Of a DNA stretch of 64,000 nucleotides, positions 12,907-24,550 are shown piece after piece (within the stretch, counting starts at the first letter, position 1; each line of letters begins with the position of its first letter). The DNA lies in assembly GCF_025698545.1 (NCBI RefSeq), contig NC_068575.1, forward strand, positions 49,671,980 through 49,735,979. Direction: 5' to 3'. This stretch comes from Gossypium raimondii. Taxonomy: Eukaryota > Streptophyta > Magnoliopsida > Malvales > Malvaceae. Both the position numbers and the translations under genes were made by a program. The notes beneath the pieces are model-generated. The model was not told where the DNA came from. It made no database searches and was given only the letters and a program-made list of their open reading frames with translations.

Positions 12907-13591
12907 TAAGATGAAATAAATAATTAAATTTATCTCAAAACCTTTGAATAATATCACAAATAATGAATTATCATCACTTATTTATCTCAAAATCGTCTTT
13001 ACATATTTGTCTTTTTTTGGAAAAAGCATCTTATAAAAGAAGATGATTGTTTTAATCGTACTTTAATTCTTGACTAATCAATGTCATCGTTTCTCCACTT
13101 AGACATATATAAATGTAAAATATCATTGTTTTGAGTTTTTTCTAAGAGACAAAGCATTCTCAAGTTTGGATCTAAGTTGCTTTACCTAAAAGAGAAAATA
13201 GAAACGTTTGTTTTTTTAACTTTGGATTTAGTTTTTAGATTCAGGTCTCCAATGTTAACGTTATAAGGATCATATCAGATATTCATGCCTGAATTCAAAC
13301 ACATTGAGAAAGGAACAAAGTCATCGAACAATCTTCTCAACAGCTATCTCTTTTCAACCAACCAGGTACATAATTAACAAGAATCGACTAACACCACAAT
13401 AGATATAGGACCAAAAGGCAAAAGAGGTGCAAGAGGGAGGAAGAATATTTGCTATATTTTAAAGTTCTTACATAAAGCATTTATGGAAGGATGTTCGGTC
13501 TTAACATTATAAGAACCGGTGGTTAAGAGTGTCATGTACTTTTTAAAGAGTACATTATTAACAGAAGAAAAGAAAGTATCCAAATTATATA
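12907..13591. other. Spacer downstream of the small gene
   Basis: AT-rich DNA, including the probable 3' flank of the small minus-strand gene that ends at 13592. No other feature is recognised. Confidence 0.4.
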
Positions 13592-13891
13592 TCAACATAA
13601 GGGAAATAATTGAGGGCGTAATAAAGGTAAGTACATATAATACGCCTCTATGAACTTTTCCTTCACTGTGATTTCCGTAATGATCTTCTTCAGCATTCTG
13701 AGAGGACCAACCATGACCCCCCATTGAACCACTGAACGTGACCCTAGCCAGAACCCTCGACGTTTAGCCTTATTCCCCAGCCGTACGGTGCTTCCACGCC
13801 TCCTCTTCACCCGCTTCCTTCCCCGGCACCATCCCATCAACAGTGTCGAGTTTGGAATCATCGATACGGTTATGGAACCTCTTTTCAGCAT
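13592..13891 (-). CDS. Small basic plant protein, about 99 aa, function unknown
   Basis: Minus-strand open frame with a conserved-looking core: RRRGSTVRLGNKAKRRGFWL, then VVQWGVMVGPLRMLKKII, a short variable part, and the end LPLLRPQLFPLC. From memory this resembles a family of small uncharacterised plant proteins with the same VQWG..PLRMLKK and RPQLFPL blocks, but I cannot name it. Support for a real gene is a TATA box (ctatataagg on the minus strand, 13964-13973) about 75 bp upstream of the first ATG, and a locally higher GC content in the coding part. A second in-frame Met occurs at residue 11 and could be the true start. No signal peptide or membrane segment is evident. A short RNA-derived or broken gene cannot be excluded. 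Confidence 0.55.
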   Translation of the reverse strand: MLKRGSITVSMIPNSTLLMGWCRGRKRVKRRRGSTVRLGNKAKRRGFWLGSRSVVQWGVMVGPLRMLKKIITEITVKEKFIEAYYMYLPLLRPQLFPLC

Positions 13892-13963
13892 CCTTTTTCT
13901 AAAAAAAAGGGACCTCTTGGTTGCTAATGCTCAAGTGTGTTGTAGTCAACTTGCATCTCCACT

Positions 13964-13973
13964 CCTTATATAG
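13964..13973 (-). promoter_or_regulatory. TATA box of the small gene
   Basis: The minus strand reads ctatataagg, a good plant TATA box, 73-82 bp upstream of the ATG at 13891. Transcription would start near 13935, leaving a short 5' UTR. Confidence 0.55.
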
Positions 13974-16749
13974 CGATTGTAAAGATGGAGAAGGGTCTGA
14001 TTAATCATGATGGTCATAATGGCTGGCAATTATAATAATCATCATACTCAAAGCCTGATGCTAAAATAAGTAGAATAAAAAATTGTCTTCATTCTTTCTC
14101 TTATAAAAATTGAGGCTTGTGGTGGTCATGATTAGAAGAGATGGGGATTTATTGATCAAAGCTTCAAAATGAGTTCAAAGAAAACCCAGTAGGTGAGAGG
14201 TACCAATCATTGAGGAATCCAATTATGCCTTATCACAAGTATAGGATAGGGTCCTCTTATTTCTTTAATTTCCTTTTTGTTCAACTTTTCACTTTGGGTA
14301 CTTAAAACTTTAATTTCATCTTCTATCATTATTGTGCCCAAATCATAGCTTAATTCATCAATTTGCATCTTTTCTTTTTTAATCTTATTTTGTGGTTTCT
14401 TTTTGTAAAGTAATTCAATGGTATTTTATCAAATTCCCATTTGGGCTATGGGAGTAGTGGGCTTTTAGATGACTTTGCAGCCCTTTTCTTGGGCCCTTTT
14501 CTGTTTTTTTTGTCACTCATAATTTAAAGTGATTTGATAATTGAATTTGGATACAATTATGTATATCAATTATATTTTAATTTTAACTTAACTTATAATA
14601 TTTTTTTTTCTTTGACTCATTAGATCACATTTTATTGGGTCTATTCGGTTAATATATGTTAAGTTTTTATATATTATATAGTATTTATTATTATTATTAT
14701 TATTATTATTAATTTTGATTAATTTGTTAATTAATTGCTTTCAAATTGAATTAATCCACAATTAAATTTTACAACACTTTTAATTCACCTTGACCAATTA
14801 ATCAAATTAATTTGGTTCAATCTATTAAATTGATTTTAATCCAACTATGCACACCCTACTTGGACAAGTAAATTTATAGTGAATTATTTTTAATCAAAGT
14901 CTCACAAATAAATAAAATTTTCAAACTTCCTAACTAAACTTCTATAACCATCTCTTAGGTAATAAAGCTAATTGCATCTAGACATGCAATTGGAAAGCAA
15001 AATCAATAAACTTTCAGTAATTATTTGAAATTTTACCTACATGTTATGTTTAAGTAGTTATTGTAATCAATAGTTCTCATTGAATTTAGTAGGAAAATTA
15101 TTGAAGGGATTGAGTAGGGAAATTACACAAGGCAATTAGTCATGATGATTTTCAAATTTGTTATTTTATTTTATAATTTTTAAAAAAGGAGGAATCTGCT
15201 TACATCGGTATGCTCCTCCGTAATTTTTTATATTTAATATTTTAATAGTCCAACTGTTGAATTTGTGTATATATATTTGTACTTGTCATGTGTGTAAATT
15301 TTTAATCGATCCAATATATCTATCATATTGATCGAAAATATTGTCTATATTAATATATGTTTAATGATTAAAAGTTGTTTACATAAAATGAATGAAGCAT
15401 GATCTACATGAATGAATCATGAAATATGACAGTTGGGTTGTTATAATATAAAACATATAAAAGTTATGAAATGGTCTAAAACCATTTAAGTTTTACACCA
15501 GTGCAAGTGAAATCCTCCAATTAGAAAAACTATAACCACACTTTATTAACCAAATACATAAAAAAAAAGTTTTTTACATTAATAATACGAAAAAAAATAA
15601 TTATGAAGATGGGGTGCTTTGCAAATTATTTACGAGAATGAGTTGTTTTGAACAGTGAAACACAGAGTTACCATGTTGTCAGACAACAACAGCCCCAAAA
15701 GTACACTCATCATTACCCAATGATTCTAGCTGAAAAAAATATTTTTTAACTGGTGTTGTTATCCTAATTAGTGACACCGAAATTTTTAATTTTTTCCCTA
15801 ATTTCCCATTTTTGCTAATGCTATATTTTGGTATAAAAATATTGGTGTCACCATATAAGGTGGCAACACCAGTTTCTGTCACTTGTAGGTCTGCTTGGGT
15901 TTTTTTATTGAAACAAACTAAGGGAGAAAAAAATTGAATTGTTAAAGTTAAACTGGAGAAATCTTAAGTTCTAAATAGTTGCAAAAGTCTCACACTTGGG
16001 TCCTTACAACTATTAGAAATCAAGATTGAAGATCAAGAATAATTTTTTATCATTTCAGAAATCAAGTTTGAGTTGACGAGGTTAGATTTTAATTATTTTA
16101 TGTTATTTCATTTTATTTTACTATTATGTATAATTATGTGACCATGTAGTGATAATAATTTTAGTATGACATGCAAATTATTTTGTTTGATACAAAGTTT
16201 TTCATTGCTTTAATATGGTATAAATTGTTTTAATAGCAATTAATATATATGTTTTAATTTATTTTATAGGTTTTGTATAAAAGGTGAATAATCAATTCTT
16301 CGTATATGTTCATTTAGATAGGGTAATTTGTCATACGGAAGTTGGTTGTATATTTGAATCGCACCATCAAATAGGAATAAGGTTTAATAATAGTGTAAAA
16401 CTTGATGAAATCAAAAAAAAGATTGGTGCGAAAATCGTTCGACGTTGTGGGAGAAGGATGTCCAAACTATTATACAAATTTCCAATTTCGTCAAATTTGT
16501 GCAAATCCATTTCTAGACAGGCTGGCCATGTTCGAGACATACATGGCTAGGTCTCAAGACAATAAATACTTTGTCTCGAGACTACTAAATATCGAACCTA
16601 AATTAGATTTTTTCTTGTTTTCGATCTCGAGACAAATCTTGAGACAATGACCTTTTTGTCTCGAGATATCCAAACATCAAAGCTAAATGTGAAACAGGGG
16701 ATTTGTGTCTCAAGACCTATCTCGAGACATAAGTGACCAAGTCTCAAAA
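13974..16749. other. Spacer with microsatellite and unresolved repeats
   Basis: No gene is recognised. There is a (TTA)n tract at 14684-14712. Around 15679-15890 a segment with paired gtgtcacc/ggtgacac-type motifs (ggtgttgttatcc .. ggtgtcaccatataaggtgg) looks like part of a retroelement. From 16540 to 16749 the gtctcgagac motif recurs (see findings). Confidence 0.4.
14684..14712. repeat. (TTA)n microsatellite
   Basis: About nine uninterrupted tta/att units. Confidence 0.9.
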
Positions 16750-17728
16750 ACATGTGTACCGGCTCGTTTTTAGTGAAATTGGAACAGTAGTTTTGGGACC
16801 ACAAATCCGAGCACAAAAGGAAATTTATTTTAATATTTTTGCATGGTCTGCATAATGATAGGAAAGACATATGAAAATTTTGTTATGAAAATTTTATCGA
16901 TTATATGTTTAATTCTATAGAAAGGACCAAATTGTATAAAATGCAAAAGTTGAATTCTAGTAGCTAGAGGGATTAAATAGCTATGGAATTCAAAATTTGA
17001 GGTCCTTATAAGGAAAAGTAGACCATTAAGAGTAGTTAGTAGATATTTATGATGATTCATCCATGGAAAATTAGAAAAGAAAAGGACTAAATTGAAATTG
17101 AAATAATTAAAGATGATAATAAACTAATATCATCTTATTTCATCATCTTCCCCAAATTAAAATACATGGAAACCCTAGCTAAGAGAAAGTGAGCTCAAGC
17201 AAGTTGTTTTGGTTCAATTAGGTATGAATTCTTGTCCCGTTTTTAGTATTTTTTATATTTCCAAGATCATAGTAACCTAATATATCTATTTTGAGGATTA
17301 ATTTGTAAATTTATCAAAGTATTAAAAGTTTGCCATGGATGAGTATGCTGAAATTTTGAAATTTATGGTAGAAAATGAAAGTTTTTTGAAAATTTTGAAA
17401 TTTTCATAAAAAGGATTTTTTTTATGAAATAATGATTTAGGGACTAAATTGTAAGAGCACGTTTGGTTCGCTGTATTGGAATAGAGGCGTAATGGAATAG
17501 AGGTGTAATAACAAATCAATTGTTTGGTTGAATGTAATGGAATAGAGGCGTAATAGTATTATTGTGTTTGGTTGAATGGAATAGAGGTGTAATAACATAA
17601 TAGAAAAAACTAAAATGACTAGAATACCCTTAGCATAAATTTGTTTGGGTAAATGATTATTGTTATTGTTATTTAAATATTAATAAGATTATTAATATCA
17701 ATAATAAATAATTTAATCATATTTAAAC

Positions 17729-18370
17729 ATAATTATTATTAAATATATTATAATTAAAATATATAATTTAATAAAATTCTTAATAATCAATATTCTTATA
17801 TAAATTCTTGAAATCATAATATATGATACTATAAAATATAATTTAGCATAATTATTATTAAATATATTATAATTAAAATATATAATTTAATATAATTCTT
17901 AATAATTAATATTCTTATATGAATTTACTCAAATCATAATATATGATACTATAAAAGATAATTTAACATAATTATTATTAAATAAATTATAATTAAAATA
18001 TATAATTTAATAAAATTCTTAATAATTAATATTCTTATATGAATTTACTCAAATCATAATGTATGATACTATAAAAGATAATTTGAAATAATTAATATTA
18101 AATATATTTTAATTAAAATATATGATTTAATAAAATTTAAAATAATTATAACTAATAAATTTTCTTATATTAATTTTTATAATATAAAATAATTATTATT
18201 ACATATAATTTAATAATAATATATAATTTCATAAAATTCTTGATAATAAATTTTCTTATATGAATTTATACAATTTAAAATAATTAATATTAAATATAAA
18301 TTAATAATGATATATAATTTCATAAAATTCTTAATAATAAAATGTTCTTATATGAATTTACTAAAATCAA
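17729..18370. repeat. 120-bp AT-rich tandem array, about 4-5 units
   Basis: The phrase cataattattattaaata recurs at about 17728, 17848 and 17968, with a more diverged unit at 18088, an exact 120-bp period. Each unit contains an atatgatactataaaa phrase. The last part degenerates. The array occupies the subterminal region of the Harbinger element, downstream of its Myb-like gene. Confidence 0.85.
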
Positions 18371-18506
18371 AATATAACTTGAGTGTGATATTCTGCATAA
18401 ACATAATTAACTTATATTAAGAAAATGTTAGATGAAAATAAAATTCTACATCATAATCCATATGTTGTATAGTTTTACAACATCAAAAAGTTTGAACATT
18501 GATTTT

Positions 18507-19558
18507 TTATGGGTCAGAAAGAAATCTTCTGACCCATTCCAATCGTGCAACAGAAGGTAAACTAAAAAAAACGATCATTTAAGTTGGATGATTTGGAATT
18601 TTAAGTAAAGCTCGATACCGCTGATCGTCGGTTAAACCTTCAATTTCCCATAAGGTTGAATATAAATTTGAAGCTTTCTCTTCCATCTTTTGATATTCTT
18701 CTGACTTCTGTTGAACTACCACCTCGGAGGCAATACTCCTACTGATTTGATCGCCAACGGCCTTGATGTTTTCGGCCAATAAAGTGGCAGCCTCATCAAA
18801 TGAAGACGACATATCACGAGCATCAGATTTCTTCTTCCTCTTGTTTGAAGATGAGGAACCCCCTTGGTCTCTATCTCGTTGCGGCTCCGCAACAAAAACA
18901 TCCATGTCATCCAAAGAGATGTCAGCTTCGCAGTCATAGAATGAGTTTCTTTCTTCATCCATACCTGTAGTATGTACACCCTCAACATTTATTTCTTCAA
19001 GAACATCAGCAGCTGTTTGAGCATCTTTCCCAGTTGCTCGATCTCTTGCGTATATGGTAGTAAGCTGGTCGTAGTAAGGGAAACTACGATGTCTGAATTG
19101 AGCGGCTTCTTTGTGACTCTAAGAAAATGAGGAAATCATATTAGTTATAAGTTTGGTAAAAATAAGATAATAAAGACTTGAAATAATCTTACCTTTAAAT
19201 AGGAGTCCCAAACCGCATCTTCAGCAACAACGAGATGCCTATGCTCGTCCCAACCAAAACCGCTATTGTTTTGGCCATTAAACATGTCATAGACGATTGA
19301 CCACTCCCTTTTTAGTAACCTAATCCTCTATTCATTATTAGGTTTCGCCTTCAACATTGCATTTGGTAAAACCTTTTGTAGCATTCTTTCCAACTCGTTT
19401 AAATAACCGGCTTTGAACCCGGTATCAGCATTAAATGTTCCAACATTGTGCAGGTCCACTATGCAGGAAACCAATGCTGCATCTTCTTCTGGAACCCATT
19501 TTCTTTTGGTTCCTCGATAAGCTTGAGAAGAAGCATTTGGTTCTGGAACACCTGACAT
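18507..19558 (-). pseudogene. Harbinger Myb/SANT-like DNA-binding protein gene, broken
   Basis: Two exons fit: 19193-19558 and 18507-19118 with GT..AG borders, together 326 codons including the stop. The N-terminal part (KRKWVPEEDAALVSCIVDLH, then GYLNELERMLQ) is the Myb/SANT-like domain seen in plant Harbinger-associated and L10-interacting-type proteins. The C-terminal half has a nuclear-signal-like SSNKRKKKSDARD and a helical segment ending in LTDDQRYRALLKIPNHP. Two in-frame stops break it: TAG at 19328-19330 inside the Myb domain and TAA at 18579-18581 just before the last 23 or so codons, where the frame continues sensibly to a natural stop at 18507. In PIF/Harbinger elements this protein is the partner of the transposase in terminus binding and nuclear import. 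Confidence 0.8.
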
Positions 19559-19794
19559 AATTATCTTAAGAACAAAAAAAAAACAAATTATATTAATTAC
19601 TATTTTAATATCATGAATCAAAAAGTGAACACTTTATAAAATTATAATTAAGTTTAATATCATGAATCAAAAGCTCCATACCATAAAAAATTTAAAATTA
19701 TAACACATGCCGAATGAGAAGAAATTAGATTATAATTTAACAAGTTTAGTACAATACAAAAATCAATACAAAAGTTTCACAAAAGTTTCACAAA

Positions 19795-21189
19795 CTAATT
19801 TCTAGATGCTTGCCATTCATCGAACATTTAGTTCGCTAGTTCCATCCTCCAAGTAGCCTAAGCATCCGATGGATGAATATTTGTGATATTCGGTTCATCG
19901 TCATCCACCACATTAGTAGGTAATCCTTCTCCCACATCCGCTTCAATGGGATCAATACTCATATGGGTTCAAATAAAATTATGGAGCAAACAACATGCAA
20001 TAATAATTCTATTGTGCACCATTACAGGATAGAACGATGGACTCCTAAGTATTCCCCATCTAAGTTTTAATAACCCGAAGCATCTCTCAATAACATTACG
20101 TGCTGAGGCATGTTTCATATTAAAAAAATATTGCGGAGAACTTGGCTGATAACCCTGATGCCACTCGTTCAAATGATATCGTTGTCCTCTAAAAGGTGCA
20201 AGAAATCCCTCACAATTTGTGTATCCAACATCAACTAGATAATAACAACCTATAAAATAAATTTTTTTAAATGATTAATTCAGCACAAAAAGTTTGATCT
20301 TAATGAACAATATCAAAGTCCTCTAACTATCCACTTTACCATGAGGAACAATTAGTCCATGTCTTCTACTAATGGCATCTCAAAGAACCCGTCCATCGGC
20401 AACTGAACCTTCCCAACCAGGAAGAACATAAACAAATTGCATCTTAGGTGTACAAACACCTAGCATATTTGTTGCTATGTCACCTTTTCGCGTTCGATAT
20501 CTAGGTTTATCAACTGTTGGCACCCTAATCTTGATGTGGGTTCCATCAAGAGCACCTAAGCAATTCTATATCACATGATATAAAACCTTGAGTTAGAATA
20601 CTAATTTAAATCTAAGTCAACTAAATGTTGTACAAGCTATATATAAAACTCAGTCTAATACCTTAAACCATTTCCACCTTGTGTCAGAAGAATCGACTGT
20701 AATTGGCTTCGGCTTTTTAAATGACACATCTTGTAAGCGTATGACATCATTTAAAACAGTATGAAATGCTCTGCTAAGAGTTTCCCCGGACCTTCTAAAG
20801 TGATGCTTGATAACTCGATTTTTCAGGTGATGGGAGATGATATGTAAAAACATTGCTACTTGCTCATCAACAAGCATGTTTCTTGACAACTTCAATCCCC
20901 CTATCGATTCTAACATCTCACATAGTTTAAAAAAGGCAGTTCTATTCATCCTAACTTGTTCAATACAAGTCTCGTCACTAGCATATACAAGCCTTTTCAC
21001 ATAATCCCGTTTTGCATAAAAATCTAAGGTATAGGACCTAATCCTTGGTCTATAAGTCTGTAGGCTAAGGCTGGCACCCATTCTAAATAAGAACCAAATC
21101 GCAAGTCTACAGATTTCTAACCATAGTGTCAATGCAATACCAATTCTTTTACGCCTCTCACGTTGTGCAATTAAAGGCAGACGAGCCAT
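19795..21189 (-). pseudogene. PIF/Harbinger DDE transposase (ALP1/HARBI1-like), broken
   Basis: Three exons join in phase: 20662-21189, 20340-20565 and 19795-20249, about 402 codons. The first exon is the N-terminal helix-turn-helix region (TAFFKLCEMLESIGGL, then DEQVAMFLHIISHHLKNR). The DDE_Tnp_4 nuclease core is visible: the first Asp in [12 protein letters not shown], the second in VADGRVL, and the Glu in NVIERCFGLLKLRWGIL. At least four in-frame stops lie at 20380-20382, 19969-19971, 19858-19860 and 19828-19830. Each can be explained by one C-to-T or G-to-A change of CGA, TGG or CAA. The gene is therefore a pseudogene, although splice sites and catalytic residues are kept. The family also includes domesticated ALP1-type proteins, but position inside TIRs and the stops argue against domestication here. 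Confidence 0.88.
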
Positions 21190-23520
21190 TACTGCAACAT
21201 ATTAAAATTAGAACACACTATCAAAGAATTGAAGTTGCAATTACACATTATCAAAAAAAAAAAAACAATATTAATTTAGAACACACTATCAAAGAATTGA
21301 AGTTGCAAATTAAATTTTATAAAAATAATTAAGAGACAAACAAATTAAAAATGAGAGCAACTTGGTTATTAATTTTGGGGGAGTTGATAGGATTATATGG
21401 GGGATAACTTGACAAGTTGCTTCTCAAACAAGAATGCTTATAAGAAATTACAAGAAGGAACATTGAATCTAAAAGAATCAAGATGGCACGTGTTTATTTT
21501 AATTAGTAAAATTATTAGTAAAATTTGCATAAATGATTGATAGCTATTAACAAATTTAATATTTTAAAGATAAATAATTATAAATTAATAATAAATTGTG
21601 TTTAACATATAGAAAATGATAATATTTTGTAATCAAATAATAATAAAGAGGTAAACACTCCATAACTTAGTAATAAATAATTTATAACACACAAGTAAAA
21701 AATATTATGGACAAAAATTTAAATAATAAATATAATATAAAAACTAAATAGTTAATAAGAATATAGTAATAAACTTTATCATTGTAATTATAAAAATCTA
21801 TATAATATATTGATTCAGTAGAAAGTGTATATATTTTATAAATATTACGTAATTGAAAATGAATTCTAACTTAATGTCTAATTGTAAATACATTATTTTA
21901 ATTAATAAAATATTATAAATTCCACATTTTGAATAATTCACGTAGATAAAATTTTTAAAATAAAGAAATATTAAATATGTTTTCTATTAATATTAAATTT
22001 TAATTGTTATGCCATGTTTTATTTATATTTTGGATTTAAATGTATAGTTTTATATTAATATTATATAATCAAAATGATTTTAATTATATTTCAATTAAAA
22101 TATTATATAATCAAAATGATTTTAATTATATTTTAATATACCTTAAATAACATAAATAAAATTTTATTTGAGCTTAAAGTTAGCACAATTTATTTTAATA
22201 ATGTTTAAATTTGAACGAGATCTTTGAAAGTATCAAAATCGTTATATTTTTATCATAATTGATATTAATACAAGAATTTGTACTAAAGTTTGATGTCCTT
22301 TTAAATTATAACGATCTCATCATTTTTTATCCATGTAGCACTAATCATTTTTGATGCATGTAGTACTCACATTTTTGATATTAATACAAGAATTGGTACA
22401 CCATTATCTTTAAGTATCAAAATATTTATCAAATACAAATAATAGATTAAAAAAGGAAAAACACAAGTACCAAATTATATATTGCTCCTTTTTATAACAA
22501 TATTCTGTCCATGAATTTGTAATGTACAAGTACTTTAACTTACCTACAAGATTGAAATCATAAGGTCTTTGATATCTATGTAACTGACCATGTGTATGTT
22601 TAATTATTTTAGAAAAAATGGAATACTTGAAAGATATTGAAATATTAGTATCTTCACACATATATCCAAACATACGCTACACATACATATTTCAAAAAGA
22701 ATGAAACGTAAAAGCAACATATAGGAAAAAACTCTCTTAGTTTCATAATTCCACACCAACTTGAAGATCAAATTAGCAGTAACTGTACTCGGGTGTTAAT
22801 TCATTTGAAACTAGTCGTATTAACACACATTCAATATTTAGAATATATATTAAAATATAATTTAGAGAATAGAGGATCATTCACGAAAACTGTTGAGTCA
22901 TGGAAAGCTACACTATACCTATAAGAAAAGACTATATATGGAGAGCTAATTGATGCATGCAAAACTCCGATTGCTACACAATAATATTTTAAAAGCTTTT
23001 GGTCATACATGTTAAACATTTCGCAACCAATATAAATCTACATTTTTTTCACCTCCAAATTAACAGCACCATTGGCAACATCCAACATGGGTTCTTATGC
23101 TAAAACCATGATTCTCCTTTTCTTATTAGTCTGTCTCCATTCATTTATCAGTGAGCAAACATTTCAAAGCATTCAAAGTTGAAGTAGTCAAGTCAGTTTT
23201 AAAGATGATTAACAAACCTGCTCCCTTCATAGTTTTCAGTAAAAAGATCGAAAAAGGTAAATTTCATAAATAAAAAAATACATTAACAGATAATGTAACA
23301 GATATTTTCATGGAAAAACTTGTGGGGATAGAAAAAAAGAATACCTTTTGGCAATGAATTTGAAAAAGGAATAAACTTGATGAAACAAATTATAAAATAA
23401 AAAGAACAATGTAATGTTTCAATGTAATCTTTGGTTCTTATTATATAATTAGAAACATTATCTTACGACAGTATCATCTGTTAAGCCTAATCCGACTATT
23501 GTTTTCAAAGGATTGTCGGT
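21190..23520. other. AT-rich internal spacer of the Harbinger element
   Basis: Upstream of the transposase; no coding sequence recognised. A short direct duplication (acacactatcaaagaattgaagttgcaa) lies at about 21211-21310. Confidence 0.5.
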
Positions 23521-23524
23521 CCTA

Positions 23525-23880
23525 TACTGATGAATAAATACATACATGCATAATTTTCCCTACAATATCCATAATAACACTATCAACAAACAACAGTATG
23601 CATTTCTTAAGCCTAACCAACAACACAAAACACATCAACAAACAACAGACAACAGACAACAATATCAACAATATGCATAATAACACTACAATTCAATAGC
23701 CCCATCCATCCATATTAAATCAAGCAACACTATTAACAAACAACAGTATGCATTTCTTAAGCCTAACCAACAACAGAAAACACATCAACAAACAACAGAC
23801 AACAGTCATCAATTCTTAAGCCAAGGCACATTATCAACAAACAACAGTCATCAATTCTTAAGCCTAATCCGAAATTTGTT
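23525..23880. repeat. Irregular tandem repeats rich in atcaacaaacaacag
   Basis: Phrases such as atcaacaaacaacag, tatgcatttcttaagcctaa and aacaacagaaaacacatcaac recur several times with a mixed spacing. They are part of the Harbinger subterminal region. Confidence 0.75.
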
Positions 23881-24069
23881 TCTCCGGAACGGAATGCTGT
23901 CCTATGCAGAAGAGTAAACATGAAATGCATACTTAGCCCTTAACTAGAGTAGGATTCAATATACAAATCCCGTCCATATTAAGAAACAGCAATAGAAACA
24001 TGCAATCGGGGAAAACTACATTTCAATCGCACATGCAATACAAACAAAATAATTATAGAAAACTAACCT

Positions 24070-24290
24070 GTAAATGAGCAAATCAGGGCACAGTGCGATG
24101 AAGAAGAACCTGTAATGAGAAAAGGGGAAACCGATTAAATAAAAATAATAGAAAAGGAAATAAAATTATCGAGCTAACTTGTGACGTCACATAAACCTGT
24201 AATGAGCAAGTCGGGGCAGAGTGCGATGAAGAAGAACCTGTAATGAGAAAAGGGGAAACCGATTAGATAAAAACAATAGAAAAGGTTTCC
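24070..24290. repeat. Direct duplication, spacing about 125 bp
   Basis: A block containing gtgcgatgaagaagaacctgtaatgagaaaaggggaaaccgatta occurs twice (near 24095 and 24220), each followed by a similar ataaaaacaatagaaaagg segment. It lies in the right subterminal part of the Harbinger element. Confidence 0.85.
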
Positions 24291-24379
24291 CTGGAAAGTA
24301 TATTGTTTTCATCTACAATAGAAAATGATTTTATTCTATCGGGTTAGGAAAACTAACCGATGACGCAAATCGGTAGAAA

Positions 24380-24550
24380 CTGAGCAAATCGGCCGAAAAA
24401 GAAAAGAAAAGAAACAGAGGGAGCAAATCGGCAGAAAAGAAAAGAAAATAAACTGGGAGCAAATCAGCAGAAAAAGAAAAGAAAATAAACTGGGAGCAAA
24501 TCGGCAGAAAAGAAAAGAAAAGAAACAAGGGAGCAAATCGGCTGAAGCTA
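24380..24550. repeat. Purine-rich tandem repeat, about 38 bp x 4
   Basis: Units of agcaaatcggcagaaaagaa.. followed by aaataaactggg or aaagaaacaaggg repeat four times. The strand bias (almost no pyrimidine on the plus strand) creates the long Phe/Ser/Leu-rich open frames on the minus strand, which are not genes. Confidence 0.85.
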
